NCBI GenBank assembly: GCA_963711495.1
Contig: CAVQEK010000004.1
Location: 2,542,001-2,606,000, forward strand
Source: CAVQEK01 sp963711495
GTDB lineage: Bacteria > Bacteroidota > Bacteroidia > Cytophagales > Cyclobacteriaceae
Direction of reading: 5' to 3'
DNA: 64,000 nucleotides
The notes beneath the pieces are model-generated. The model was given only the letters and a program-made list of their open reading frames with translations. It searched no databases and was not told the DNA's origin. Of the stretch, positions 8,787-17,567 are shown piece by piece. Made by a program: the position numbers and the translations under genes. Numbering within the stretch: position 1 is the stretch's first letter; each line of letters begins with the position of its first letter.

Positions 8787-11186
8787 TCAGCTCATTATTT
8801 CCTTTTTCTTTTTTTGATGCCAGGATTTTTTATTCTTTGAATCTGATTCTGCATAGTATCCATATCCATTTGTATTGTAAATATTATAATAACTGTATCC
8901 TGCTAATTGTACATCATTGAAAATCAATGCAATATTTTTAAGTACTCCTTGTTCAGAAAAATCATTGATCAATTTCAAATGATCCTTATAGCTAAAATCC
9001 TGGCGAAGAATGATTAAATTGATTTCTGCACTCTTTCCAATAAGTACCCCGTCGGTGACCACTGAAATTGGTGAACTGTTCAAAATGATATAATCAAAGT
9101 GATTTCTAGCTTCTTCAATAAATTGAGTGAACCGATCACCACCCAGAAGTTCAGCAGAATTCCTGGGGACAGGACCAGATGAAACAAAATTCAGATATTT
9201 AATTTTGCTGGGTACTACGATCTCTTCAAAGTTATTTTTGTTGATCAGGTAGGTGCTTAATCCGATTTCATTCGGATAATTAAAAGAGAGATGTAACTGT
9301 GGTTTACGCAGATCTGCATCCACAAGAAGCACCCTTTTATTATTCAGAGCCATTGCTGAAGCAAGATTCAGGGAAACGAATGATTTGCCTTCACCGGAAA
9401 TGGTGGAATGTATGGCAACTACTTTTTGTTGATCATTCGCCATTAAATATTGTAAATTGGTTCTTAGAGCTCGAAAAGATTCTGTGATTCCGGCATGTGG
9501 ATATTTTAAAACAGGAAATTCGGTTTTTAATTTATTGTGTGCAATAACACCAATGGTAGGTAATGTGGTGCCTTTGTCAATATCTTCCTTACTTTTAATC
9601 CGGTTATTGAAATAATCGCCAATCATTATGAACACAACTGGGAAAATCATTCCACAAAACAAACCAATTAAAATTTTTATAATGAGTGATGTTCCCTGAG
9701 GCTTAGCAGTAGCCACACGGGCAAGGTCCAGAACCTGCACATCCGGAATGGTAGATGCCCGGGTGATGGCAGCTTCTGCACGTTTTTGCAATAGATAGGT
9801 GTAGAGTTCATTATTCAGGTCAAATCGTCTTTTAATGTTGACCATATTTTGCTCAGTTCTGGGTAATTTAGACAATTGGGCATTGATGGTGTTTTTTCGT
9901 TGGTTCAAATTCCCGATTTCAACTTCTGCATTACTAATGAGATTTTTCAAATTTTCTTCCAATCCTTGACGCGTATAGGTGATTTCATTGTCCAAAGCTA
10001 ACAAGCTTGGATTTTTTTCCTGGGCGCTTAGAGCAAGCGAACTTCGTTTGGCATAAAGCTCTCCGAGTTTTACTACCAATGCATTCAACGACTGATCGGT
10101 AATTCCAACCACAGATGGGGCAACCATTTGTTCCATTTGTTTAGCATCACCGAGATATTGAAGCAGGTTTTTGTAGTAATCCAATCGCATACTTGCCATG
10201 GATATGGATGATTCAACTTCCTTCAGACGATCCATGATCAATCCCGCTTCCTGACTAAGATCCACTATACGGTTTTGTGAGCGGAAATTAGTGAAATTAC
10301 GGCCTGCCTGTTGCAAAGAATCCACAATACCCGAAAGTTGAGAATCGATAAAATTAACTGTATTTTCTGAAGCCTGATTTTTCTCATGCAATCCAAACTG
10401 GATGAAAACTTTGCTCAATGTATTTAGATAATCTACTGCGCGCTCTGGCTTACTGCTTTTTATTTTTACATAGATCAGATTGGATTTATCATCAGACATG
10501 CTGATTTCGAGTTTATTCTGATATGTTTTTGTTAATTCATTAAGGTCATTGAAGACAAAAAAGTATTGATAGTTCTTATCAATGGGTTTGCTATCTAATT
10601 TGTTAATAATAAAATGAAAATTAGGATTTGAAAAAGGTTTCCCAAACTGACCATCCTGGGTAAATTGAATATCCTGTTTTACATTGTTGACCATCACTTT
10701 ATCGTCCACGGTAATGCGATAGGCATTTTCAGAAATTGGCATAAAGTATAGCGGAATGCCGGTTAGATTGGCGGAGTCCTCCTGTTTGACCACTTGATAA
10801 GGTCCGTTTTGATAGAGGTCAGTATGGGTCATAAAACCTTTTTGGAACCAGGTAATTTTCCAGTCGAGTTGTTCCATCGTTTCCAAATTGATCATATACG
10901 AACTGAGGATTCCAATTTGGTCCTGTACGTTGGTTTTGGAATTTTGACTTAGATTTTGAAAAAGATCTTCACTTTTAATTCCAATATTGTTATCGTTACT
11001 CAACAGTGTCGTTCCAATTTCATATTTAGGTTCGTAAATTTTATTGATGAAGTAACTGATACCAGCACCCAGCAGACCGCAAATTGCAATCCAATGCCAT
11101 TTGGTCTTAATCCTTAATAGAAATTCCCGCAGATTCAGTCCTTCTTCCATTTCGAGATAGTCATTCATATTATTATTAGTGGTCAT
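8787..11186 (-). CDS. Wzc-type polysaccharide co-polymerase and BY-kinase
   Basis: Inner-membrane regulator of polysaccharide chain length and export, about 799 residues from ATG 11186 (an in-frame TTG lies at 11210). A Wzz domain with a first membrane segment begins near residue 30. A long periplasmic coiled-coil region and a GNVR-like segment follow, then a second membrane segment near 500. The cytoplasmic tyrosine-kinase domain has Walker A (STISGEGKSF) and Walker A' (VLLVDADLRKPQ). The Walker B position reads YIILNSSP, so the usual Asp is Asn. The C-terminal tail is a tyrosine cluster (GYSYYNIYNTNGYGYY), the autophosphorylation target. It lies just downstream of the Wza-like exporter. Confidence 0.93.
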   Translation of the reverse strand: MTTNNNMNDYLEMEEGLNLREFLLRIKTKWHWIAICGLLGAGISYFINKIYEPKYEIGTTLLSNDNNIGIKSEDLFQNLSQNSKTNVQDQIGILSSYMINLETMEQLDWKITWFQKGFMTHTDLYQNGPYQVVKQEDSANLTGIPLYFMPISENAYRITVDDKVMVNNVKQDIQFTQDGQFGKPFSNPNFHFIINKLDSKPIDKNYQYFFVFNDLNELTKTYQNKLEISMSDDKSNLIYVKIKSSKPERAVDYLNTLSKVFIQFGLHEKNQASENTVNFIDSQLSGIVDSLQQAGRNFTNFRSQNRIVDLSQEAGLIMDRLKEVESSISMASMRLDYYKNLLQYLGDAKQMEQMVAPSVVGITDQSLNALVVKLGELYAKRSSLALSAQEKNPSLLALDNEITYTRQGLEENLKNLISNAEVEIGNLNQRKNTINAQLSKLPRTEQNMVNIKRRFDLNNELYTYLLQKRAEAAITRASTIPDVQVLDLARVATAKPQGTSLIIKILIGLFCGMIFPVVFIMIGDYFNNRIKSKEDIDKGTTLPTIGVIAHNKLKTEFPVLKYPHAGITESFRALRTNLQYLMANDQQKVVAIHSTISGEGKSFVSLNLASAMALNNKRVLLVDADLRKPQLHLSFNYPNEIGLSTYLINKNNFEEIVVPSKIKYLNFVSSGPVPRNSAELLGGDRFTQFIEEARNHFDYIILNSSPISVVTDGVLIGKSAEINLIILRQDFSYKDHLKLINDFSEQGVLKNIALIFNDVQLAGYSYYNIYNTNGYGYYAESDSKNKKSWHQKKKKEIMS

Positions 11187-11282
11187 TTGATTTAATTTGT
11201 TTTGGTCCAATTCGAAAATGCGATCATTGACCGGAAATTAAACGGTCTGGAATAATGGAGATGCAAATTGTAATATTCCAAA

Positions 11283-12083
11283 TTATTTGTAAATAAAGCT
11301 CAATATCAATACTACTGTGGTAATACTTGACAACACCAACAGAATAGTGGGCGTTTTCAATTTTATATTTTTGTATTTGGCTGGTTCTACATATACGATA
11401 TCATCCGGTTGTAGATAATAGGCATTGGAAGTCAGCAAGGCCCTGCTGGAAGTCAAATTCAATCGGTATGTTTCAGTCCCTGTTTGTATATGGCGCAAGA
11501 CCAGTACGTTGTTGATCTCTGCATAATCAGTATTGCCATTCGCCATGCTAATGGCATCTAATACGTTTATGGACTTGTCATAATTGTAGTAAACCCCAGG
11601 TTTGGTGACTTCACCCAGTACTGTTATTTTATAATTTAATAACTTCACTTTTACCGTGGGTTCCTTTAAATATTCACTGGCCCTGGCTTTTATGCGGATT
11701 TCCGCTTCAGCAGGAGTCAATCCATCCACCCGTATTTTTCCCAGAACCGGCAAGGTAATGTAACCACCAAGGTCCACCTGGTAACCGTTCAGAAACTGAC
11801 TGGATAATTCCCCATACATCTGCTGGGTACCGGTCTGGTTGCCCGAGTTTTGTGCCAGAGCCGGATTATACAATTGGTTCATTTCCGGATTCTGGGATAG
11901 AATGCTCACATACAAATTATCGCTGGTTCGGATATGATATTCAGGGACTTCCTGGGGTACCGCACGCAGAAAATCCTGTCCGGTTCCTACATCTTTCATA
12001 TATATGAGGTCTTTGTACGACTTACAAGATGATAGCAACAGGAATCCTAATAATAATGACAGATAATAAATTTTTTTTTGCAT
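11283..12083 (-). CDS. Polysaccharide export lipoprotein (Wza family)
   Basis: Outer-membrane exopolysaccharide export protein, 266 residues. The signal peptide ends in a good lipobox with Cys20 (LLLSSC). The Poly_export domain starts near YHIRTSDNLYVSIL, and an SLBB-type segment follows (KITVLGEVTKPGVYY). A C-terminal hydrophobic segment (PTILLVLSSITTVVLILSFI) is typical of Bacteroidota Wza proteins. It sits between the initiating sugar transferase and the Wzc-type kinase, the usual assembly of a Wza/Wzc export machine. The ATG start is at 12083. Confidence 0.93.
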   Translation of the reverse strand: MQKKIYYLSLLLGFLLLSSCKSYKDLIYMKDVGTGQDFLRAVPQEVPEYHIRTSDNLYVSILSQNPEMNQLYNPALAQNSGNQTGTQQMYGELSSQFLNGYQVDLGGYITLPVLGKIRVDGLTPAEAEIRIKARASEYLKEPTVKVKLLNYKITVLGEVTKPGVYYNYDKSINVLDAISMANGNTDYAEINNVLVLRHIQTGTETYRLNLTSSRALLTSNAYYLQPDDIVYVEPAKYKNIKLKTPTILLVLSSITTVVLILSFIYK

Positions 12084-12201
12084 CGAAAAGTCTGCGTTAA
12101 TGGTTGAGAATTAAACTAAAGAAAAAAACATGATAAATCCGCTCAGTCTCGGATCAAAATTAAAAGTCGTGAACTGTTTTCATTTCCAAGCGATAAAAAT
12201 T

Positions 12202-13599
12202 TCAAAAAGCATTTGCTCGTGCTTTCTTGCCAAAAATTGTCAAAAAAATGATATAAATGTCTAAGAGGAAAGTCCAATGTTCAATATACCAGAGATCGTG
12301 CAAAGTTCTACCCATATATTGTATTTTTGTTACAGTAGGACCTCGCCAACCATTAACCTGGGCCCAGCCGGTAATCCCTGGTTTGATATATTGTCTTACC
12401 ATATAGGTGGGTACTTTGCTCTGGAACGTCTTATTCAAATAGACACGATGGGGCCTTGGACCGACCACCGCCATTTCATTGCGCAATACATTAATGAACT
12501 GAGGTAACTCATCCAAATTCGTTTTTCGTATAAATTTACCAACCCGGGTGATCCGTTGATCATTTTTTGTTGTGGACCGGGTACCCGACTTTACGTCATC
12601 ATTTTCAATCATCGATCTGAATTTGTAGAGCGTAAATTGTGTGCCCCTTCGTCCGCACCGAATGGGTTTATAAAATACGGGTCCTCTGGATTCGATTTTT
12701 ATAGCAACAGCAACCACCAGAATCAGTGGTGCGGCGATGCATAAAACCATGGAGGAAAAAACAATATCAAATGCCCTTTTCCAGAATCGATTGGTATACC
12801 GCTCGAGGGGGACTTCACGAATGTTAACGATAGGAATTGTGCCTAATGTTTGTACTTCATACGTCCTGTTAAACATTGAATAATAATTCGGGACCACTCG
12901 GGGGCGAATTCCATGGTATTCGGCAATATCGATCAATTCTTTGATTTTTTTGTTGTTTTCCAGATGGAGGGTGATGATGACTTCATTGAAATAGTTTTGC
13001 GCAACGATTTTTTTGAAATCTGATAACCTTCCAATCACATGGAACCGGTCGGATTTTGTGTTGCTATCTGTCAGGAAACCAACCACCTGTCCTATATCCG
13101 GATTTGTCTTATAAAAGTGCTGTACTGCATCGGCTGATGGTCCGGTACCAACAATGAGTACTATACTATAATACTGGCCACTTTTTCTTTGGGCGATTAA
13201 AAAGGAGTAGAAATAAGAAGCCAAGAATTTTAAAAGAAAAAATAATCCACTGGAACCCAAAAACATGGTTCTTGATAAATTATCAAGGTTTAATACAACC
13301 ATCAAAAACGAGGCAATACTGATGTAAAAGGCAAACTTGACAAGATGGGATTTCAATCGATTGAAGAAATCTTCTTTAAGAAATAATTTCTCATTGATAA
13401 AAAGGAGATAAGTTATAAACCAACAAACATTGAAGAAGTAAAAGGACTTGGCACTATCCAAAAAATTATAATAATGGATGTGCGCTATGATGGTGAGAGA
13501 AAGGTTCAATAAAAAAAGGTCAGCAATTAGAAAAAATAAAATCAACGAACGCTCCCTGGCCTTGAACATAAAGAGTTTAAAAAAAGAAATTAGTTTCAT
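12202..13599 (-). CDS. Initiating undecaprenyl-phosphate sugar transferase (WcaJ-like)
   Basis: Transfers the first sugar phosphate onto undecaprenyl phosphate to start the repeat unit. It has 465 residues. Four to five membrane segments lie in the first 150 residues, followed by a CoA-binding-like domain with a nucleotide motif (VLIVGTGPSADAV). The C-terminal bacterial sugar-transferase domain begins at FWKRAFDIVFSS and has KFRSM, the TNLDELPQ motif, VGPRPH and GITGWAQVNGWRG. The ATG is at 13599. An IS481-type element lies 122 bp upstream, so transcription from the rest of the locus must pass through it or start in the element. Confidence 0.93.
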   Translation of the reverse strand: MKLISFFKLFMFKARERSLILFFLIADLFLLNLSLTIIAHIHYYNFLDSAKSFYFFNVCWFITYLLFINEKLFLKEDFFNRLKSHLVKFAFYISIASFLMVVLNLDNLSRTMFLGSSGLFFLLKFLASYFYSFLIAQRKSGQYYSIVLIVGTGPSADAVQHFYKTNPDIGQVVGFLTDSNTKSDRFHVIGRLSDFKKIVAQNYFNEVIITLHLENNKKIKELIDIAEYHGIRPRVVPNYYSMFNRTYEVQTLGTIPIVNIREVPLERYTNRFWKRAFDIVFSSMVLCIAAPLILVVAVAIKIESRGPVFYKPIRCGRRGTQFTLYKFRSMIENDDVKSGTRSTTKNDQRITRVGKFIRKTNLDELPQFINVLRNEMAVVGPRPHRVYLNKTFQSKVPTYMVRQYIKPGITGWAQVNGWRGPTVTKIQYMGRTLHDLWYIEHWTFLLDIYIIFLTIFGKKARANAF

Positions 13600-13721
13600 T
13601 AAATGTATTTAATGCGTGGTTTGAATAAAAGCCAGGAAATACTTATTGATTGGCAATGGCTTATTTCTGTATGAATGGGGTGGTTTATTGATTGAGTAAG
13701 GCGGAATACATTGTTGTAATA

Positions 13722-15040
13722 TGTAATAGCTCCGACTTGATCTGACAGTTCAAGGTGTTGGTTTTGAGTTTTCTTTAGGTATACCACTCCCAAAATGGTG
13801 ATAAGCAAGGGGCAAATAAAGCCCCTCGCCATTTCGGTCGGCAAGGTTATTCCTGGCAGGTTGGTCTCCACCAGAGCCTGCTTCCGCTTCACCTTGCGGT
13901 AATAAAGGTACGAAATTTTCATTCTGCCGATCCAACAATTTTTCTTTCGCCAGATGTAAGGATTCTTCCCAGGTTTGTATTGGTGTTTTCCCAAAGCAGT
14001 ATTTGCCTGAATGGGGCCGGTCATGGTTGTATTGATCAATCCAAACATCCAGATCCTGCTGAAGTTCTTCAATATTGTGGTAGATCTTCTTTCTAAAAGC
14101 CACCGCATAGAATTCGTCTTGTATGGTACGATGGAAGCGCTCACAAATGCCGTTGGTTTGAGGACTTTTGGCTTTTGTCTTACTATGGTCTATATCCTCA
14201 ATGGCCAAATAAAGCTGATATTCATGATGCTCCCTGGAGCCACAATATTCAGTGCCTCGATCAGTTAAAATTCGAAGTAACGGGATGTCATATTTTTCAT
14301 AGAAAGGGATCACCCGATCGTTCAGTATATCTGCCGCTACTAATGCATTTTTCCTGTCATACAACTTAACATGGGCTGTTTTGGCATATGTATCGATAAA
14401 TGTCTGCTGATAAATCCTGCCAACGCCCTTAATGGTTCCAACATAATAGGTGTCCTGGGCACCCAGGTAGCCCGGATGAAGTGTCTCTATCTCGCCCTGA
14501 GCCCGCTTCTCTTCCTTAGCCTTTTCCATGGCGGTAATTTGAGATTCAGTCAGTATCAATCCTTCTTGGGCAACTTTAGCCTCCAGAGCTTTGAGTCGCT
14601 TTCTGAAGGTCTCCAGATCATGTCGCAGCCAAACACAGCGCACACCACAGGGAGATATGAATACCCCTTCTTTCTTAAGTTCATTGGAGGCTCTTAATTG
14701 GCCATATGCAGGATATTCATATGCAATGGATACGACACGTTCTTCTATGGCTGGCTCAATGCGATTTTTGTGATTCGGTTGGCGGCGGCTAAGTTCAGCC
14801 AATGCCATCTCTCCGCCTTGATCGTACAACTCTTTGTAGCGGTAAAAGCTATCTCGACTATATCCAAATATTTTACAGGCTTGGGATACATTGCCTAATT
14901 GTTCGGCTAAGTTGAGTAGTCCTAACTTAGTTTTGATTACTTTTGTCTCTGTATTCATTTCTGACAGTTTATGGGGTTAATGATTAAATTCCTCATTTAA
15001 ATTTAATCCCTAACTGTCAGATTAAGTCGTAACTACCACA
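13722..15040 (-). mobile_element. IS481-family insertion sequence, copy 1
   Basis: Complete 1,319-bp element. Ends are 5'-TG...CA-3' with 29-bp imperfect terminal inverted repeats (24 of 29 matching; 13722-13750 and 15012-15040) sharing CGACTT and ATCTGACAGTT. A perfect 7-bp target duplication TGTAATA flanks it (13715-13721 and 15041-15047). Comparison with the second copy at 26164-27482 fixes the ends independently and gives the same length. It encodes one transposase read in the same direction as the polysaccharide operon, and sits between the WecG-like and initiating transferase genes. Confidence 0.93.
13750..14958 (-). CDS. IS481 family transposase, copy 1
   Basis: DDE transposase of 402 residues. 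An N-terminal helix-turn-helix region (about 15-50, VSQACKIFGYSRDSFYRYKEL) precedes an integrase-type catalytic core. Readable acidic residues are Asp in GAQDTYYVG, Asp in LTDRGTEYCG and Glu in NGICERFHRT. The frame is intact and identical over its whole length to the copy at 26246-27454, so the transposition or homogenisation event was recent. The C-terminal stop lies within the inner part of the terminal repeat. Confidence 0.93.
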   Translation of the reverse strand: MNTETKVIKTKLGLLNLAEQLGNVSQACKIFGYSRDSFYRYKELYDQGGEMALAELSRRQPNHKNRIEPAIEERVVSIAYEYPAYGQLRASNELKKEGVFISPCGVRCVWLRHDLETFRKRLKALEAKVAQEGLILTESQITAMEKAKEEKRAQGEIETLHPGYLGAQDTYYVGTIKGVGRIYQQTFIDTYAKTAHVKLYDRKNALVAADILNDRVIPFYEKYDIPLLRILTDRGTEYCGSREHHEYQLYLAIEDIDHSKTKAKSPQTNGICERFHRTIQDEFYAVAFRKKIYHNIEELQQDLDVWIDQYNHDRPHSGKYCFGKTPIQTWEESLHLAKEKLLDRQNENFVPLLPQGEAEAGSGGDQPARNNLADRNGEGLYLPLAYHHFGSGIPKENSKPTP

Positions 15041-15103
15041 TGTAATAAGAATTTCCAACATCCAAAATGCCCGTCATATATTGAACAATGTCAAAGGATA
15101 ATT

Positions 15104-15874
15104 TTATTGTTTCCTATGTTGTCCATCCTTTACAAATTGCTGGATAAATATGGTAAAGAACATTTTTATAGTATACCAGTATTTTGGCCCCAGCCTTGCG
15201 GGTTCAAGCACTAAACGCCACAACCATCTTAACCCCAGACGCTTGATAAATTCAGGACTTTTTTTGACCTCGCCCGATAAATAATCAAAAACGCCTCCAA
15301 CACCTAACATTAAGCCATGCTTTAAATGAGGCGCATGATATTTCATGAAATAGTCTTGTTTTGGACTGCTCAATCCAATCCATATCAGATCTGGTTTTAG
15401 CCTGTTGATTTCATTGACTATTTCGTCGAGGACATTCCCTTCAGAATAAAAATCTAGGCCAAGAAAGGGTAACGGTTTGAAGCCCTTGATTTTGGCATGT
15501 GGAATTTCTTTTTCAATTTTGCTTTTAATCAGATCCAAACGTTCCTGTGTGCTCCCCAAGAAAAAATGACTTAATGTTGAATTTAATAAGCTTAAACACA
15601 GCCAATAACCTGAAACCGTATTGATATTTTTATATCCTTTACTTCTGGCAAACAACACTGAAGGCATCCCATCGGGAAGGGTTAGCAACGAATTGTTTAA
15701 TATTTGCCTTAAACGTTCATCCGTGTAGGCTTTAGTAATAACCGAACTATCCGGGAAACTTATATAACCTGTTTTCTGAAAAGAATAGTTGAGCAATAAT
15801 TGTTCGGTTTGGTCTGAATTTATGGCATTTATGTTGGTGCCAAGAAAACTAAACCGTTTTAAATTATTCCTCAT
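15104..15874 (-). CDS. WecB/TagA/CpsF family glycosyltransferase
   Basis: Cytoplasmic glycosyltransferase (GT26) of 256 residues that adds a sugar, often N-acetylmannosaminuronate or a related sugar, to a lipid-linked acceptor. Family segments include TLPDGMPSVLFARSKG, FFLGSTQERLDLIKSKIE, PDLIWIGLSSPKQDYFM and GVGGVFDYLSGEVKKSPEFI. I took the start at ATG 15874, which overlaps the preceding acyltransferase stop by 11 bp, as expected for an operon. An in-frame upstream codon at 15976 would give a nonhomologous leader that runs antiparallel to that gene's Gly-rich part. Copy 1 of the IS481 element lies just downstream. Confidence 0.9.
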   Translation of the reverse strand: MRNNLKRFSFLGTNINAINSDQTEQLLLNYSFQKTGYISFPDSSVITKAYTDERLRQILNNSLLTLPDGMPSVLFARSKGYKNINTVSGYWLCLSLLNSTLSHFFLGSTQERLDLIKSKIEKEIPHAKIKGFKPLPFLGLDFYSEGNVLDEIVNEINRLKPDLIWIGLSSPKQDYFMKYHAPHLKHGLMLGVGGVFDYLSGEVKKSPEFIKRLGLRWLWRLVLEPARLGPKYWYTIKMFFTIFIQQFVKDGQHRKQ

Positions 15875-16441
15875 TGATTTTTTTGATGAATCTAGCTGGA
15901 TTTCCAGCCCATATCTCCCCAGCGGGGATGGTTCCGGAAACAACACTACCAGCACCGATGATGGATCCGTCACCAATAGTGGTGCCTTTTAAAATTATTG
16001 AAAAACCGCCTATAAAAACATTATTGCCAATGATGATTGGCTTGGTTTTATATCCTTCGTTAGGATTTTCAGTGCGTAACAGGGTATTAAGAGGATGGAA
16101 ATCTGTGTCCCATATTTTACAACTCCCTCCGATCATAACATTGTCACCTACTGTGATTTTCTCAGCACAGTAGATGGCAGAATTACTCATTTTGAAATTC
16201 TTACCAATATTAAGATTAGCATTTTTCTTCACAATAATAGAACTTCTTGTATCACCGCCAATGATATTCTTGAACTTTGAAGAATTTATTCTACCTTGTT
16301 TTCCAATAATAAACTTACCCTTATTTCGGATTAAAACTATTCCATTTATCTGTAATTTTTCAAAATTAGCGTTATTTGATTTTAAGATAATCGTATTAAA
16401 TAATTTGTAGATAAAAAAAATACTTTACGAAGTAAATCCAC
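15864..16441 (-). pseudogene. Hexapeptide-repeat acyltransferase, apparent 5' frameshift
   Basis: Left-handed beta-helix O-acetyltransferase that would decorate a sugar. The frame from GTG 16232 (122 residues) holds VMIGGSCKIWDTDFHPL and NNVFIGGFSIILKGTT, but it lacks the family N-terminus. Reading upstream in the same frame gives convincing family sequence (NIIGGDTRSSIIVKKNA) with no ATG, GTG or TTG back to a stop at about 16427. A second frame starting at GTG 16441 (VDLLRKVFF) joins it exactly if one base is lost or gained in the A8 tract at 16413-16420. Restored length is about 192 residues, normal for the family. It is either a real frameshift (possibly phase-variable) or a homopolymer sequencing error. 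Confidence 0.75.
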
Positions 16442-16466
16442 AAGTGCTTTATTTTAATAATCCAAC

Positions 16467-17567
16467 CTAATTATTTAAAATGTCCTTAAATACCTTTACT
16501 AGGTTATGCTCAAAGATTCCAATTGTGAAATGCAAGTCAAATTTTTGTTTACCTGCTAACCCCATTCTTTTACTTTCATGAGGATTTTTAATAAGATATT
16601 CTATCTTATCCGCAAGTTCTATATTGTTTCTTTCTTTTATTAGGAAGCCGGTAATTCCCTCGTCTACCAAAGAAGGGATACCAGCGTGATAAGTACTTAT
16701 TATTGGTAACCCACATTGCATTGCTTCGATTATGACCAGCGGGAAGGCTTCTTTTTTGTAATAGGTTGGAAAAACTAAGAGATCAGATTTTAAAAGTTCT
16801 TCGAATTTAGCATTATTGTATAATGGACCAATGTGGTTTACCATAGTTTCTAATTGACAAGTCCTTAAATATTCTTTAAGTTCATTTAGTGATACATCAC
16901 CAGCTTTACCTATGAGTGATAAAGAAAAGTGATTGCCTCGTCGTTTCACGATGCCAAGAGCTTGGATGAGATCTAATATGCCTTTACTCTTGATAAAATT
17001 TGAAAGATAAACTATTTGATAATCTTTATAATTTTTAGGTTGTCTTTTTAATTCATTAAAATTCAATTTTTCTATTCCATTAGGTATGATATAGGGATTT
17101 TCGACATACATTTTAATATCTTCAGTTAATTCTGAAGAAAGACATATAGCATGGTTTTTCTGAAACAGGTATCTGTATAGGCGATGAAATAATTGACTTT
17201 TTTTACCCTGATCACTAATTCCTTTTCCATGAAGATGGAATACAATTTTGGTTTTAAAACAAGAAATGATAAGAAAAAACAAAAAATCTTTCATAAAGGC
17301 TGTTCCACTTGGGGATAAGGAAAAATATACCAAATCAGGATTATTCTTTCTTAAGGAAAATATAAGAGATATATAGGATTTCAACACTTTTAAAATTTTT
17401 TCCCAACTAATTTTTCCTATGTCTGATACGTCATTAGAAATACTAACGGGAAAATAATAACAGTTAAAGTAAGTTTGAAGAAGATTGCTTTTCATTACTT
17501 TTTGGTTCATTAAAGTAGAACCATGTATGGGTGGGGGTATTTTTAGAATAAAGAAAACTTTTTTCAT
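16467..17567 (-). CDS. GT4 family glycosyltransferase
   Basis: GT-B-fold retaining glycosyltransferase of 366 residues acting on the polysaccharide repeat unit. The N-terminal donor/acceptor domain has the flexible loop segment PPPIHGSTLMNQK. The C-terminal Glycos_transf_1 domain carries IVYLSNFIKSKGILDLIQAL and the nucleotide-binding signature EAMQCGLPIIST...GIPSLVDEGITGFL. It abuts the upstream gene: its ATG (17567) directly follows that gene's stop, which suggests translational coupling. The region is A+T-rich, typical of exchangeable surface-glycan genes. Sugar specificity cannot be read. Confidence 0.92.
   Translation of the reverse strand: MKKVFFILKIPPPIHGSTLMNQKVMKSNLLQTYFNCYYFPVSISNDVSDIGKISWEKILKVLKSYISLIFSLRKNNPDLVYFSLSPSGTAFMKDFLFFLIISCFKTKIVFHLHGKGISDQGKKSQLFHRLYRYLFQKNHAICLSSELTEDIKMYVENPYIIPNGIEKLNFNELKRQPKNYKDYQIVYLSNFIKSKGILDLIQALGIVKRRGNHFSLSLIGKAGDVSLNELKEYLRTCQLETMVNHIGPLYNNAKFEELLKSDLLVFPTYYKKEAFPLVIIEAMQCGLPIISTYHAGIPSLVDEGITGFLIKERNNIELADKIEYLIKNPHESKRMGLAGKQKFDLHFTIGIFEHNLVKVFKDILNN

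Noticed and set aside
13599..14144. 181-codon frame across the IS481 end
   Set aside because: It overlaps the transposase gene in another frame and runs out of the element; a shadow.
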